Assembly (NCBI RefSeq): GCF_018613315.1
Contig: NZ_JAGGQL010000032.1
Location: forward strand, 62,001-126,000
Direction: 5' to 3'
Source of the DNA: Bacillus sp. ISL-37
GTDB lineage: Bacteria; Bacillota; Bacilli; Bacillales; Cytobacillaceae
Length of the DNA stretch: 64,000 nt
The notes under the pieces are model-generated. The model searched no databases and was not told the origin of the DNA. It saw only the letters and a program-made list of their open reading frames with translations. The translations under genes and the position numbers were made by a program. Position 1 is the first letter of the stretch; each line of letters begins with the position of its first letter. This document shows positions 34,976-43,227 of this stretch, in pieces.

Positions 34976-36088
34976 TTATAGACGCACAGACACCACTGTA
35001 ACATCATCCGCCTGCTCAGCACCCGCGAGAATGCCCTTGACAAAATGTTCAGGACGCATAGAATGCAGCCTTATCATTCCTTCTCTTTTTAGCAGATTCT
35101 CACATTCTGAAGGTCTCAATTCCAGGGTATCTGCAATTCCATCAGTATAAAGAAAGATCATGTCTCCATGCTTGTAGTTGATTGAACCAATTTGGATGTT
35201 CGGATGTGCTAACAGACCGATTGGCACAGTTTTAACATTCAGCTCCACCGCTAGGCAATCCCCTCCAATTATCAATCCATTCGGACTTCCTGCATTGAAA
35301 TAGTGAACTGACTTTTCATTTGTATCGATCAGCAAGTAGATACCAGTACAATATTTCACCTTCGAATGGAATAATTGATTGAAGTGCTTGTTCAGTTCTA
35401 AATAGACATCAATCGGGTTACTCGCTCTTTTTATGATCCCTTCCAACAATGACCTGACTGACATGCTGATCAAGCTGGAAGTGATTCCATGGCCGACAAT
35501 ATCGAGCAGAATGATTCCATACTGGTTATCATTGATTTGATACCAGGCATACATGTCTCCCGATAGCTGATGAGAAGGTAGATATACTCCCTCAACCTCA
35601 ATATCAATACTTTTCATCGGGGGTACTAGGACGCTTTTTTGCAGCTGCCTGGCAAGTTCCATTTCCTTTTCATGTGCAAGGGCAAGAAGCTTCCGATCGG
35701 TGTTATTCAAATGAATGATAACGGCGCCATCGATCTGGTCAGAATCTTGTTTCTTCTTGTATGGTGTAACGGTCATGATGAACCACCGCATCTCATTTGG
35801 AGAATGACAAGGATATTCTTCCCGGTACTTATCTATTTTACCTGAGAGCACTTCAACAATCCCCTGCACGGTTCCCTGATTGGCTGCCTGGAAATAATTC
35901 ACGCCTCGACCACAGTGCTGAAGAGTCCCGCCATTCTCAAGGCAAAATTCATTCCAAGCCCTGTTTGTTGCGATGATCGTCCCCTGCAAGTCAATAACCG
36001 CTACCTGATAGATAAGCGAATCGAGAACAGCCAGGTCAAACTCTCCTGTATTCACGTGCCCCAAACCTGTCTCAACCAATGTCCTCAT
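34976..36088 (-). CDS. PAS-PP2C serine phosphatase (RsbU/RsbP-like)
   Basis: 370 residues: PAS domain (about 20-135, VAVIDLQGTIIATNRAWNEFC) joined to a PPM phosphatase (about 150-368) with HQLSGDMYAW, LLDIVGHGITSSL, NAGSPNGLI, LYTDGIADTL and EQADDVTVVSV; the metal-binding Asp residues are kept. The architecture is that of RsbP, the PAS-PP2C that answers energy stress in B. subtilis, which dephosphorylates RsbV. It is the second phosphatase in the cluster and has no STAS gene next to it; candidates are those at 15162 and 20510. A perfect 11-base hairpin lies in its leader at 36119-36153. Confidence 0.92.
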   Translation of the reverse strand: MRTLVETGLGHVNTGEFDLAVLDSLIYQVAVIDLQGTIIATNRAWNEFCLENGGTLQHCGRGVNYFQAANQGTVQGIVEVLSGKIDKYREEYPCHSPNEMRWFIMTVTPYKKKQDSDQIDGAVIIHLNNTDRKLLALAHEKEMELARQLQKSVLVPPMKSIDIEVEGVYLPSHQLSGDMYAWYQINDNQYGIILLDIVGHGITSSLISMSVRSLLEGIIKRASNPIDVYLELNKHFNQLFHSKVKYCTGIYLLIDTNEKSVHYFNAGSPNGLIIGGDCLAVELNVKTVPIGLLAHPNIQIGSINYKHGDMIFLYTDGIADTLELRPSECENLLKREGMIRLHSMRPEHFVKGILAGAEQADDVTVVSVRL

Positions 36089-36118
36089 AGTTCATTTCAC
36101 CCCGACCTATTCAACGAT

Positions 36119-36153
36119 ATAAAGCGCTGAAGGCCCGACCCACAGCGCTTTAT
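36119..36153 (-). promoter_or_regulatory. leader hairpin of the PAS-PP2C gene, next to an 0A-box-like site
   Basis: ATAAAGCGCTG (36119-36129) and CAGCGCTTTAT (36143-36153) form a perfect 11-base stem with a 13-base loop, 31 bases before the start codon and without a T-run, so it is not a terminator. The minus strand reads TGTCGAAA at 36153-36160, a perfect Spo0A-box core, beside it. The rest of the 337-base divergent gap to 36425 shows AATAGGACATTTC at 36338-36350 and no gene. Confidence 0.5.
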
Positions 36154-36425
36154 TTCGACATATGATTATATAGGAATATCTTATCATTCCTGACAAGAGA
36201 ATGGAATATGTGAACTAAGGGGATATATGCTTTTGTAACTTGAAAACCTTCCTATTGCAAAATGGGGAAGATACTTTCAACCATACCGAACCGAAGAACC
36301 CTCCCCATCTTCTGTAATACATACATATCAGTAGGAAAATAGGACATTTCGCGCAGGTTTATTGAATCAGAGGACAATCCTTTCTACTATTTAAGTAAGT
36401 CCATCAGAAGGGAGATGTCTTATAG

Positions 36426-37181
36426 TTGGGTAAATTAAAAGTTTTTATCGCTGAACATGATCCGCTCCTATCTAGTGAATTATCTAGCGTGATCGGTTCC
36501 GAACCAGATATGGAAGTTGCCGGAGTAGCGAATGATGGGTTGAGCTGCCTCACATCGGAAAAATTGCCTTCGGCTGATGTATTGGTTCTTAATGATATCC
36601 TGAGCCATATAGATGGTTTCTCTTTATTGCAAAAGATGCACGAACAGGGGATTACTCCATCCCTCGTGGTTCTGGTCACATCATTTATTAATGATTATGT
36701 CCAAAAACTGGCTGCAGAACAGCAAGTCGATTGCCTTCTCCCAAAGCCTGTCAAGCCAGAGGAATTACTGGCTGTCATCAGGAAATCCCTACAGCAACAG
36801 CCTGCATCCCACGATTCCTTACAGGACTTAAACTCAAAGATAAAAGATACTCTCGAAGCAATCGGGATACCGGGCCATTTAATAGGGTTTCATTACATTC
36901 AGGAAGCCATAGTCTTAAATCATGACAACATATCAATTCATGACACTTTTACTAATAAACTCTTTCCACTCATCGCTGAAAAGAACAAAACATCCACCCT
37001 GAATGTCATGGGCCGAATGGAATACGCGATTGAAGCTGCATGGGATCAAAGATACAAGGATTCCAATCCCATTAAGCGAAGATTCCAAACTCTGAGTCCC
37101 GATGAGTCCTCTCCATCATTGAAAAAATTCATCGGTTTTGTCGTCAATGCTATGATTCTCTATCCTCAGGAAAAAAACTAG
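36426..37181 (+). CDS. Spo0A paralogue with degenerate receiver
   Basis: 251 residues. The C-terminal part (about 125-245: EAIGIPGHLIGFHYIQEAI, LFPLIAEKNKTST, MEYAIEAAW, FIGFVVNAM) is clearly the Spo0A DNA-binding domain, found otherwise only in Spo0A. The receiver aligns with Spo0A without gaps in its first 60 residues, but phospho-Asp56 is Asn56 (DVLVLNDILSHIDG), and the acid pair at 10-11 is Glu-His; the Lys of PKPVK remains. The recognition helix also differs (TLNVMGRMEYAIEAAW against SRVERAIRHAIEVAW in Spo0A). It probably acts without normal phosphorylation and may bind other DNA or Spo0A itself. TTG start with AAGGGAG upstream. Confidence 0.88.
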   Translation: MGKLKVFIAEHDPLLSSELSSVIGSEPDMEVAGVANDGLSCLTSEKLPSADVLVLNDILSHIDGFSLLQKMHEQGITPSLVVLVTSFINDYVQKLAAEQQVDCLLPKPVKPEELLAVIRKSLQQQPASHDSLQDLNSKIKDTLEAIGIPGHLIGFHYIQEAIVLNHDNISIHDTFTNKLFPLIAEKNKTSTLNVMGRMEYAIEAAWDQRYKDSNPIKRRFQTLSPDESSPSLKKFIGFVVNAMILYPQEKN

Positions 37182-37375
37182 TGTATCGGCTGTCTGATGT
37201 AAATTGGCAGCAAGATAAAATAACACAGTAACATTCTAAGTCTTCAGCTAGAAGAAAATCTATTAGATGGTAACGGTTTTTCCCTCCTTTAATAGAAGAG
37301 CCATCATCTCATAGGCATGAGCTACTGCCAATTAACAGATGAGCTATTAAAAAAAACTTTTCCGAGGTGGTATAA

Positions 37376-37738
37376 ATGAGATATAAAAGAGGTGAAAGCT
37401 TTCGGTTTGCATTCGGCAGCCCTCTTCCCGCCTATTTTTCCATCGTTAAAATCGACCAGGAGCTGATGGACACTTCGGAGGGTTCTGCCTTCTTGGTTGA
37501 TATAAGTCCGAATGGAATGAAGCTATCTACTTCACTGGATGTACCCATAACAGATAGAACCGTCTTCCTGGGCATCCGCTTTACCTTGAATGATACTCAC
37601 TTTGTCACGCAAGGCGAAATCCTTTGGAAAAAACAGCAGTACAAAGACTTCCATTATGGTATTCAGGCCCATTTTGAAGAAGGTCAGCAAGAGAAACTGA
37701 TTGAAGAACTCAAAACCTTTGCCAAGAAAAGAACATAG
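37376..37738 (+). CDS. PilZ-domain cyclic-di-GMP receptor
   Basis: 120-residue single PilZ domain. The binding motifs are visible: an Arg-rich start YKRGESFRF and DISPNGMKL (D/N-x-S-x-x-G), followed by the beta-barrel strands FLGIRFTL, GEILWKK and HYGIQAHF and a C-terminal helix. Such proteins bind dimeric cyclic di-GMP and pass the signal to a partner. GAGGTGG lies before ATG 37376. It is the obvious effector for the cyclic-di-GMP enzymes encoded around it; its partner is unknown. Monocistronic with a terminator behind. Confidence 0.88.
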   Translation: MRYKRGESFRFAFGSPLPAYFSIVKIDQELMDTSEGSAFLVDISPNGMKLSTSLDVPITDRTVFLGIRFTLNDTHFVTQGEILWKKQQYKDFHYGIQAHFEEGQQEKLIEELKTFAKKRT

Positions 37739-37744
37739 AAGCAA

Positions 37745-37789
37745 AGGGAGGGTACCCAGTTTGCAACTTGCAATCTGGGTACCCTCCCT
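37745..37789. terminator. bidirectional terminator
   Basis: Perfect 15-base stem AGGGAGGGTACCCAG (37745-37759) / CTGGGTACCCTCCCT (37775-37789) between the convergent PilZ gene and hybrid kinase gene. Confidence 0.88.
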
Positions 37790-37792
37790 CTG

Positions 37793-40423
37793 TTATTTGA
37801 ATTGGTTCACAACATCTCTAATTTTGGTTAATTCAATCGGTTTTGTGATGTAGTCAGATGCTCCTGATTGCATGGCCTCTTCTTTGATTTCCTCCAGTGA
37901 GTTGGCTGTAACAATAATGATAGGAATGTCCTTTGTTTGTGGCTTATCCTTCAACTCTCGGAGAACTTCCATGCCGTCTATATCAGGAAGGCCCAAATCG
38001 AGCAGGATGAAATTGACTTGTGTTTCTTCAGCCAGTTTAAGCCCCTGCTTCCCTTCTTTTGCTGTCAACAATTGAACATTCGTAATGGATTCCAGCATTC
38101 CCCTCATCACTTCGATATTCATCTGCGTATCTTCAATATACAAAACTTTTAAAGAACGTTCTTCCTGATTCAGGCTGAATGGCCGGTTTTCACACTGACC
38201 ATCGCATTCTTTTGCAGGAAACCGAACCCAAGCCGTGGTGCCTTTTCCCAATTTGCTTTCGATTCCGAACGAACCATTCATATTCCTGGTCAGCTTTTCC
38301 ACTATGGCCAGTCCCAGTCCCGATCCATCCTCTGTTGATTGGCCTTTCACCCGGTAAAATGGCTGCTTTATAAATTCCATGTGCTCTTGCTTTATTCCTA
38401 TTCCATCATCCATGATTGTATAGGTAATGGTGTCATTCTCTTTTGTCACTTTCAATATGACGCTTCCACCGGGGGAATTGTATTTGATAGCATTGGAAAT
38501 CAGGTTGAGCAGGATTTGGGTCAGCCGGATTGGGTCGGCTTCAACGAATCCATCCAGATTTATTCTTTCCACTTTAAAATGAATCTTTTTACTTGCGGCC
38601 AGCCCCTGCGCAATATGAGTTACATCATTAATCGTCTTCCCTACAGACAAAGATTGCAGCTCGGTTTTCACATGGCCTGTCTCCAGCATCGTAAAGTCCA
38701 GGATATCCTGGATCAATCCATTTAATAATTGGGCAGAATAATGAATTTTTTCCAATTGAAGCCTGACATTTTCATTTATCGTTTGATCCAATGTCAGCAG
38801 CTGCGAATAACCAAGAATACTATTCAAAGGTGTTCTTAAGTCATGGCTAATTTGTGATAGAAGCAGATTTTTCGACTGATTGGCTTTTTCCGCGCTGCGT
38901 GTAGCTTCTTCGAGCGATTCCATCGTCTTTTTCGACTTTGTGATATCGCGGAATACCCATAGCCTCGCCTGTGTTTCATCTTGCAGTACGAACGGAATAA
39001 AATCGTATTCTATAAATGAACCATTGACCAGTTCCATTTCCTGCCCTGTCACCAATTCATTCCGCTGGACAATCGTTTGAATTTGTTTCATTTCAGAGTG
39101 AGGATATTTTACAATCTGCAGCAGATGCTTATAAAATTCCTTAATCGGTCGGTTTTTGAAGGAGATTTCTTCCTCAAAAGGATAATACGTGGATAAACTT
39201 TCAGAAACCAATTCTATAGTGTCATTTTTAATTAGCAAAATCCCTTCCTGCAGGGAGTTAATCAGCTTGGTTTCGATATGGTGGGCATCCCGAAGTTTTT
39301 GTTCATCCCTTTTCCTCTCGGTAATATCCGTTCCTACCCAGACATGGATCCGTTTGCCGCTATTCAATTGTAAGGGGATATAATCGACACTCAGATACTT
39401 GTTATTAAAGAGTTCAATCTCCCAGTCTTTGACGAGCTCATGCCCTTCCATGATTGATACTGCTTGTCTTATTGCTCCTTCACCATCGACTATTCTTCTG
39501 CTAATCCTTTCTAGCCATACTAGGGATGATTGGCCAATAAAAGAATTCTCCTGTCTGTTCACTTCAAATAATTCATAGCTTTTTTGATTCGACAATTTAA
39601 CATGATCATCTTCTATGACCGTCATGCACATCTGCAAGGAATCAAGCAGTGTTTCATCAAAAGTTAACGCTTCCTTGAGCCCTGTATGGATCGCTTGCTG
39701 CAGCGAAATATCGCGCACAATAACCAACAGACGAATCTCATCTGTCATATACTTCGTGAAGGTCACATGGACATGCACAGCTGACTTCTCCTTCGTCAAA
39801 TACTGGCATTGGATAGTCGCCGTCCCCTTCTCCCTTAATGAGCGATATACATCTATCGTTATGTCGTAAGAATCCGGATGCAATAAATCAAAAACATTCA
39901 GGGCAAGGAATTCATCCCTTGAATAACCTAGTATTTCTAGCATCTTTTGGTTCACTTCAATGAACTTCGGCATTGATTTATCAAAATCAACTAGAAACAT
40001 CGCATCACCTGCATGGTGCAGGATGGTTTCAAAATGCATCTTCCAGCTGTCACTTTTCTTTTGGTGCTCCTGGGCTAACTCTACCTGTAGAGTCTTGTCT
40101 GTAAAGATGGCCATAACTCCCTGGAACTCACCTTGGTTTTCCAATAATTTAGTTTCTACACTGACATGGATATTCAAATCCCTGAGCAAAAAGGGATGAA
40201 AATGTAGCGAATGCTCTTTTTTTAACACTAAGGACCTTGTGATGATACGGATATCTTCGGGAGCCTCTGGGAAAGCCTCCAACATTGTCTTCCCAACCAC
40301 ATCTTCACGGTTTGTTCTTAAAAGCCGCTCCAAGGCTTGGTTCATGTATTGAATGGAATGATCCTTAGAAATGATGATAATCCCTTGTTCAAGCCCTTCC
40401 AGTCCCATTTGCAAAAAATTCAT
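37793..40423 (-). CDS. PAS4 hybrid histidine kinase
   Basis: 876 residues, no membrane segment. Four PAS domains (about 5-115, 130-245, 255-370, 385-500), HisKA LLLSQISHDLRTPLNSILGYSQLL near 525, HATPase_c with NLISNAIKYN, MDDGIGIKQEH and GSGLGLAIVEKL (about 625-735), and a receiver (about 755-875) with FILLDLGLPDIDG and ITKPIE. GAAGGAA precedes ATG 40423. It stands between the PilZ gene and the EAL-HDOD gene. As with the other two hybrid kinases of the cluster, no phosphotransfer protein is encoded nearby. Confidence 0.94.
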   Translation of the reverse strand: MNFLQMGLEGLEQGIIIISKDHSIQYMNQALERLLRTNREDVVGKTMLEAFPEAPEDIRIITRSLVLKKEHSLHFHPFLLRDLNIHVSVETKLLENQGEFQGVMAIFTDKTLQVELAQEHQKKSDSWKMHFETILHHAGDAMFLVDFDKSMPKFIEVNQKMLEILGYSRDEFLALNVFDLLHPDSYDITIDVYRSLREKGTATIQCQYLTKEKSAVHVHVTFTKYMTDEIRLLVIVRDISLQQAIHTGLKEALTFDETLLDSLQMCMTVIEDDHVKLSNQKSYELFEVNRQENSFIGQSSLVWLERISRRIVDGEGAIRQAVSIMEGHELVKDWEIELFNNKYLSVDYIPLQLNSGKRIHVWVGTDITERKRDEQKLRDAHHIETKLINSLQEGILLIKNDTIELVSESLSTYYPFEEEISFKNRPIKEFYKHLLQIVKYPHSEMKQIQTIVQRNELVTGQEMELVNGSFIEYDFIPFVLQDETQARLWVFRDITKSKKTMESLEEATRSAEKANQSKNLLLSQISHDLRTPLNSILGYSQLLTLDQTINENVRLQLEKIHYSAQLLNGLIQDILDFTMLETGHVKTELQSLSVGKTINDVTHIAQGLAASKKIHFKVERINLDGFVEADPIRLTQILLNLISNAIKYNSPGGSVILKVTKENDTITYTIMDDGIGIKQEHMEFIKQPFYRVKGQSTEDGSGLGLAIVEKLTRNMNGSFGIESKLGKGTTAWVRFPAKECDGQCENRPFSLNQEERSLKVLYIEDTQMNIEVMRGMLESITNVQLLTAKEGKQGLKLAEETQVNFILLDLGLPDIDGMEVLRELKDKPQTKDIPIIIVTANSLEEIKEEAMQSGASDYITKPIELTKIRDVVNQFK

Positions 40424-40559
40424 GTTCCTTCTCTCCCCCTGCAGCAGTCTATTAGGGATCCGTTGTTTTCTTCGTTTCCACGGAATCTATATTGGTTCTA
40501 TTTTACTATAATTTCATAGTTCCTACGATGTAAATTGAACAACTTAAGATTGATTTCAA

Positions 40560-40660
40560 TATCCTCCAGAAGGAAATGCCGCTCAGCGCCGGCGCCACGG
40601 AAAGCGAAGCGCCTGGAAAGGAAATCAACCGCCCCGTTTCCCTTCCAACCAAAAAAAAGA
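40560..40660. repeat. dispersed Bacillaceae intergenic element (GGAAAGCGAAGCG type)
   Basis: The stretch with CCGGCGCCACGGAAAGCGAA, GCGCCTGGAAAGGAAATCAA and CCGCCCCGTTTCC resembles a GC-rich element that is frequent between genes in Bacillaceae (core GGAAAGCGAAGC plus GGAAATCAAC). Recognition is from memory of such sequences. The 61- to 84-codon frames in this gap are translations of it. The rest of 40424-40727 shows nothing. Confidence 0.5.
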
Positions 40661-40727
40661 CTGTTAACAAACATGATTTTCATCGAGTTTGTCTACAGTC
40701 TAAAGCATGCGGATGCATGCTCATTAT

Positions 40728-41969
40728 TTATATATTCACTTCACTCAAAACTTTGGCAGCCCAGTCACTCGCCTCGCCATAGAGCCTGAATAGCTCTTCC
40801 ACCGGCATAGGGGTTGGATTGAAAGTCAGCTCCACATCTTCGTGAAAGGCGTGTTCGATGTCTTTTAAAAATTGGAGCATGACGTATTCGTCGTTCTTTT
40901 CACCGGATAAGGCATGTTTCAGCTCATTGCTTAACGGCAGGTCTTCAAGCAGCTCCTCCATCGGATGGTGCAGTAAGGAATCCATCAAGGAAAACATACC
41001 AAGCAGGAAGTATTTTGACGCCAGCACTTCTCTGCCTACCTTCCTGCCGATCAATTCGCCTAGTTTCCCGCGCTTTAGCGACAACTCGATGATTTCCCGT
41101 TCCTTGGTACCGCCCGAACCTTTGTCGGCTCCCCTGATCGCCAAAACATAAATCCATTTTTTGATTTCGTTCAGGCCTAAGAGAATGATGGCTTGTTTTA
41201 TCGAGGAAACCTCATTCCTTGGCCTGAAAACCGGGTTATTTATCAGTCTCAGAAGCTTATAGGAAAGAGAAATATCCTTTTCGATAACATCCTTTATCTT
41301 TTCAAGATCAGGCTCTGGACTCTCGATTTCTTTTAAAATCTGAAAATACGAATGATAGTAGGATGGGATATCATAGCTGTTCAGGATCACAGGTTTGCTA
41401 AAATAAAAACCCTGGAAATAAACAAAACCGTCTTCTTTTGCCTCAATGTACTCTTCAATCGTTTCGACTTTTTCAGCAAGAAACTGAATGTTACGCTCCT
41501 TAATAAAACGGATCATTTCCTGCCTGTCACTTCGGCTCGTCGTCCGGAAATCAATCTTGATAATATCTACATAATCTAAAATTCGAACAGTCAAATCGTT
41601 CCACTGCGAAACAAAGAAATCGTCAAGCGCAATCGTGTATCCATGCTCCTTCAGTTCTTTGCAAATCCCCAGGATGTCTTCATTCAGCTCCACTGTTTCC
41701 AGGATCTCGACAACGATGGATAAGGGATTGAAATAGGAAGGTACACCCAGTTTTAATAGTTTATCAGTAAAATTAATAAAACAAGGCTTGCCATTCGATA
41801 ATTCTTTGATACCAATATTCAAGAAACTATTTACGATTACATCTGTTGTAGCCTGGTCCCCATCAGTGTGCTGATAATTATTGACCGAGCTGTTCCTGTA
41901 TAGCAATTCATAAGCAACTGTCTTTTCATTTATATCAAATATAGGCTGCCTGGCAACATAAGTATCCAT
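40728..41969 (-). CDS. EAL-HDOD signalling protein (YuxH/CdgJ-like)
   Basis: 413 residues: EAL-like domain (about 1-200) and HDOD domain (about 205-395). Catalytic EAL residues are partly lost: the motif reads YELLYR, the loop ALDDFFVSQ lacks the usual FGxG, and EKVET replaces EGVE, although Asp-Asp and IIKIDF remain. Such proteins, like YuxH of B. subtilis, are thought to bind rather than cleave cyclic di-GMP, or to act through HDOD partner binding. Monocistronic; a GGGAGGAG site precedes ATG 41969. Confidence 0.92.
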   Translation of the reverse strand: MDTYVARQPIFDINEKTVAYELLYRNSSVNNYQHTDGDQATTDVIVNSFLNIGIKELSNGKPCFINFTDKLLKLGVPSYFNPLSIVVEILETVELNEDILGICKELKEHGYTIALDDFFVSQWNDLTVRILDYVDIIKIDFRTTSRSDRQEMIRFIKERNIQFLAEKVETIEEYIEAKEDGFVYFQGFYFSKPVILNSYDIPSYYHSYFQILKEIESPEPDLEKIKDVIEKDISLSYKLLRLINNPVFRPRNEVSSIKQAIILLGLNEIKKWIYVLAIRGADKGSGGTKEREIIELSLKRGKLGELIGRKVGREVLASKYFLLGMFSLMDSLLHHPMEELLEDLPLSNELKHALSGEKNDEYVMLQFLKDIEHAFHEDVELTFNPTPMPVEELFRLYGEASDWAAKVLSEVNI

Positions 41970-42109
41970 AAAGACTCCTCCCGGGGACGTGAGACGATAT
42001 TTCTGTAAATATTAAACAATACTATTGTAGGAAAAATATACTATTATTTTACAAGTATTACAAGAGTCTTAAGTATTTACCATATATTGCAGGCTTTTTC
42101 ATATTGAAT

Positions 42110-42664
42110 TCATTCAGTGAGGCGTTTGATTTTTTTACGGATGGACTCTCTTGTCCGCCCGAGCATATCAGAGATCTCTGCCAGCGTTTTTCCGCAGCAG
42201 TGCCATTCAAGGACGAGGTTTTCTTCGTGCTTGGTCCATGCTTTGTAATTCGTGACTTGCCGTGGCGTTTTACGCTCTTCTGCTACCCAATAGGGTTCAG
42301 GCGGAAGCACGTCAGGTTCGAGCTTGGAGAAGTCAATTTTATGGCGGTTTTTTTCTGCCCACGCCCAAAAATCATCGGTGTTGATAAATGTGAATTTCTT
42401 CTTGCTGCGGGTGATCCGCTGATGGGAATCCAGGTCATGATTAAGGATCCACTGCATGACGGTATTTCGGTCAATCTTGAGGACTTTAGCAAGTTCTCCT
42501 GCTGTAAGCATTCCTGTGCAGGATTTTGTGTGGGATAGGCCCAATCTCGTAATCTTTACTTCGAGGGCGGTGATACTGCGATTCAGCCTTCTGGCAATAG
42601 TAGATAATGATTGGCTGCCAAGCTGGTCTTTAATCATCTGTAAATCTTCAGGTGCGTATTTCAT
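42110..42664 (-). CDS. DNA-binding protein with SANT-like and excisionase-like helices
   Basis: 184 residues. Two similar helix-turn-helix ends: residues about 1-45 (DLQMIKDQLGSQSLSTIARRLNRSITALEVKITRLGL) and about 140-184 (EENLVLEWHCCGKTLAEISDMLGRTRESIRKKIKRL), both like Myb/SANT or terminase small subunit helices. Between them is an excisionase-type module (LTAGELAKVLKIDRNTVMQWILNHDL). Related stand-alone proteins occur in bacilli with unknown targets. The start could also be TTG 42676. No phage genes are near. Confidence 0.8.
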   Translation of the reverse strand: MKYAPEDLQMIKDQLGSQSLSTIARRLNRSITALEVKITRLGLSHTKSCTGMLTAGELAKVLKIDRNTVMQWILNHDLDSHQRITRSKKKFTFINTDDFWAWAEKNRHKIDFSKLEPDVLPPEPYWVAEERKTPRQVTNYKAWTKHEENLVLEWHCCGKTLAEISDMLGRTRESIRKKIKRLTE

Positions 42665-42819
42665 TTTAGAGCTCAACCCTTCAATCTAAAATTACTAGTA
42701 TTGGTTTTCACTTGGCTAATTAAAACACATTTAAAGTCCAAGAAGAATACCTTAGCCAGTATAAATACACCCTTTCCTAACATTTAATAACAGAGGAAAT
42801 TTTTTCCATAATAAACTGG

Positions 42820-43227
42820 TTAGTACTTTCGATACATACCATATGAATTAGGAAAAGTATAGTCAAAACCAAATTGTTCATACAGCTTGTTTGCCGGAGC
42901 ATCGGCAATCAGACTGACATACGAACCGTCATATGTGTGTTGATCAAGGTATTTCACAAGCTCCCTCATCACCAGTTTCCCAAGTCCCATCCCCTGATAG
43001 GCAGGCTTAACGGCGATATCGACTACTTGAAAAAATGAGCCACCATCACCAATGATCCGGCCCATCGCCACCAACGTCGACTCATCATAAACTGTGACAG
43101 CAAACAATGAATTCTTCAGTCCGATTCTCGCAGCCTCCTGCGATTTCCCGCTCATCCCCGCTTCAAGGCGAAGATTGATATAGTCTAAGGAGCTCGGGGG
43201 ATCGTATGAAACATTAAAATCGGTCAT
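42820..43227 (-). CDS. GNAT family N-acetyltransferase
   Basis: 135-residue acetyltransferase; acetyl-CoA loop QVVDIAVKPAYQGMGLGKLVM (Q/RxxGxG/A form, near residues 70-90) and the C-terminal LYEQFGF, then YGMYRKY. Substrate unknown. ATG 43227 is preferred since AAAGGTG lies 8-9 bases upstream. It overlaps the end of the HAD gene by 14 bases and should be cotranscribed with it. Confidence 0.9.
   Translation of the reverse strand: MTDFNVSYDPPSSLDYINLRLEAGMSGKSQEAARIGLKNSLFAVTVYDESTLVAMGRIIGDGGSFFQVVDIAVKPAYQGMGLGKLVMRELVKYLDQHTYDGSYVSLIADAPANKLYEQFGFDYTFPNSYGMYRKY

Noticed and set aside
40498-40789. Frames of 60-84 codons in the gap before the EAL-HDOD gene
   Set aside because: They are translations of the dispersed GC-rich Bacillaceae element.
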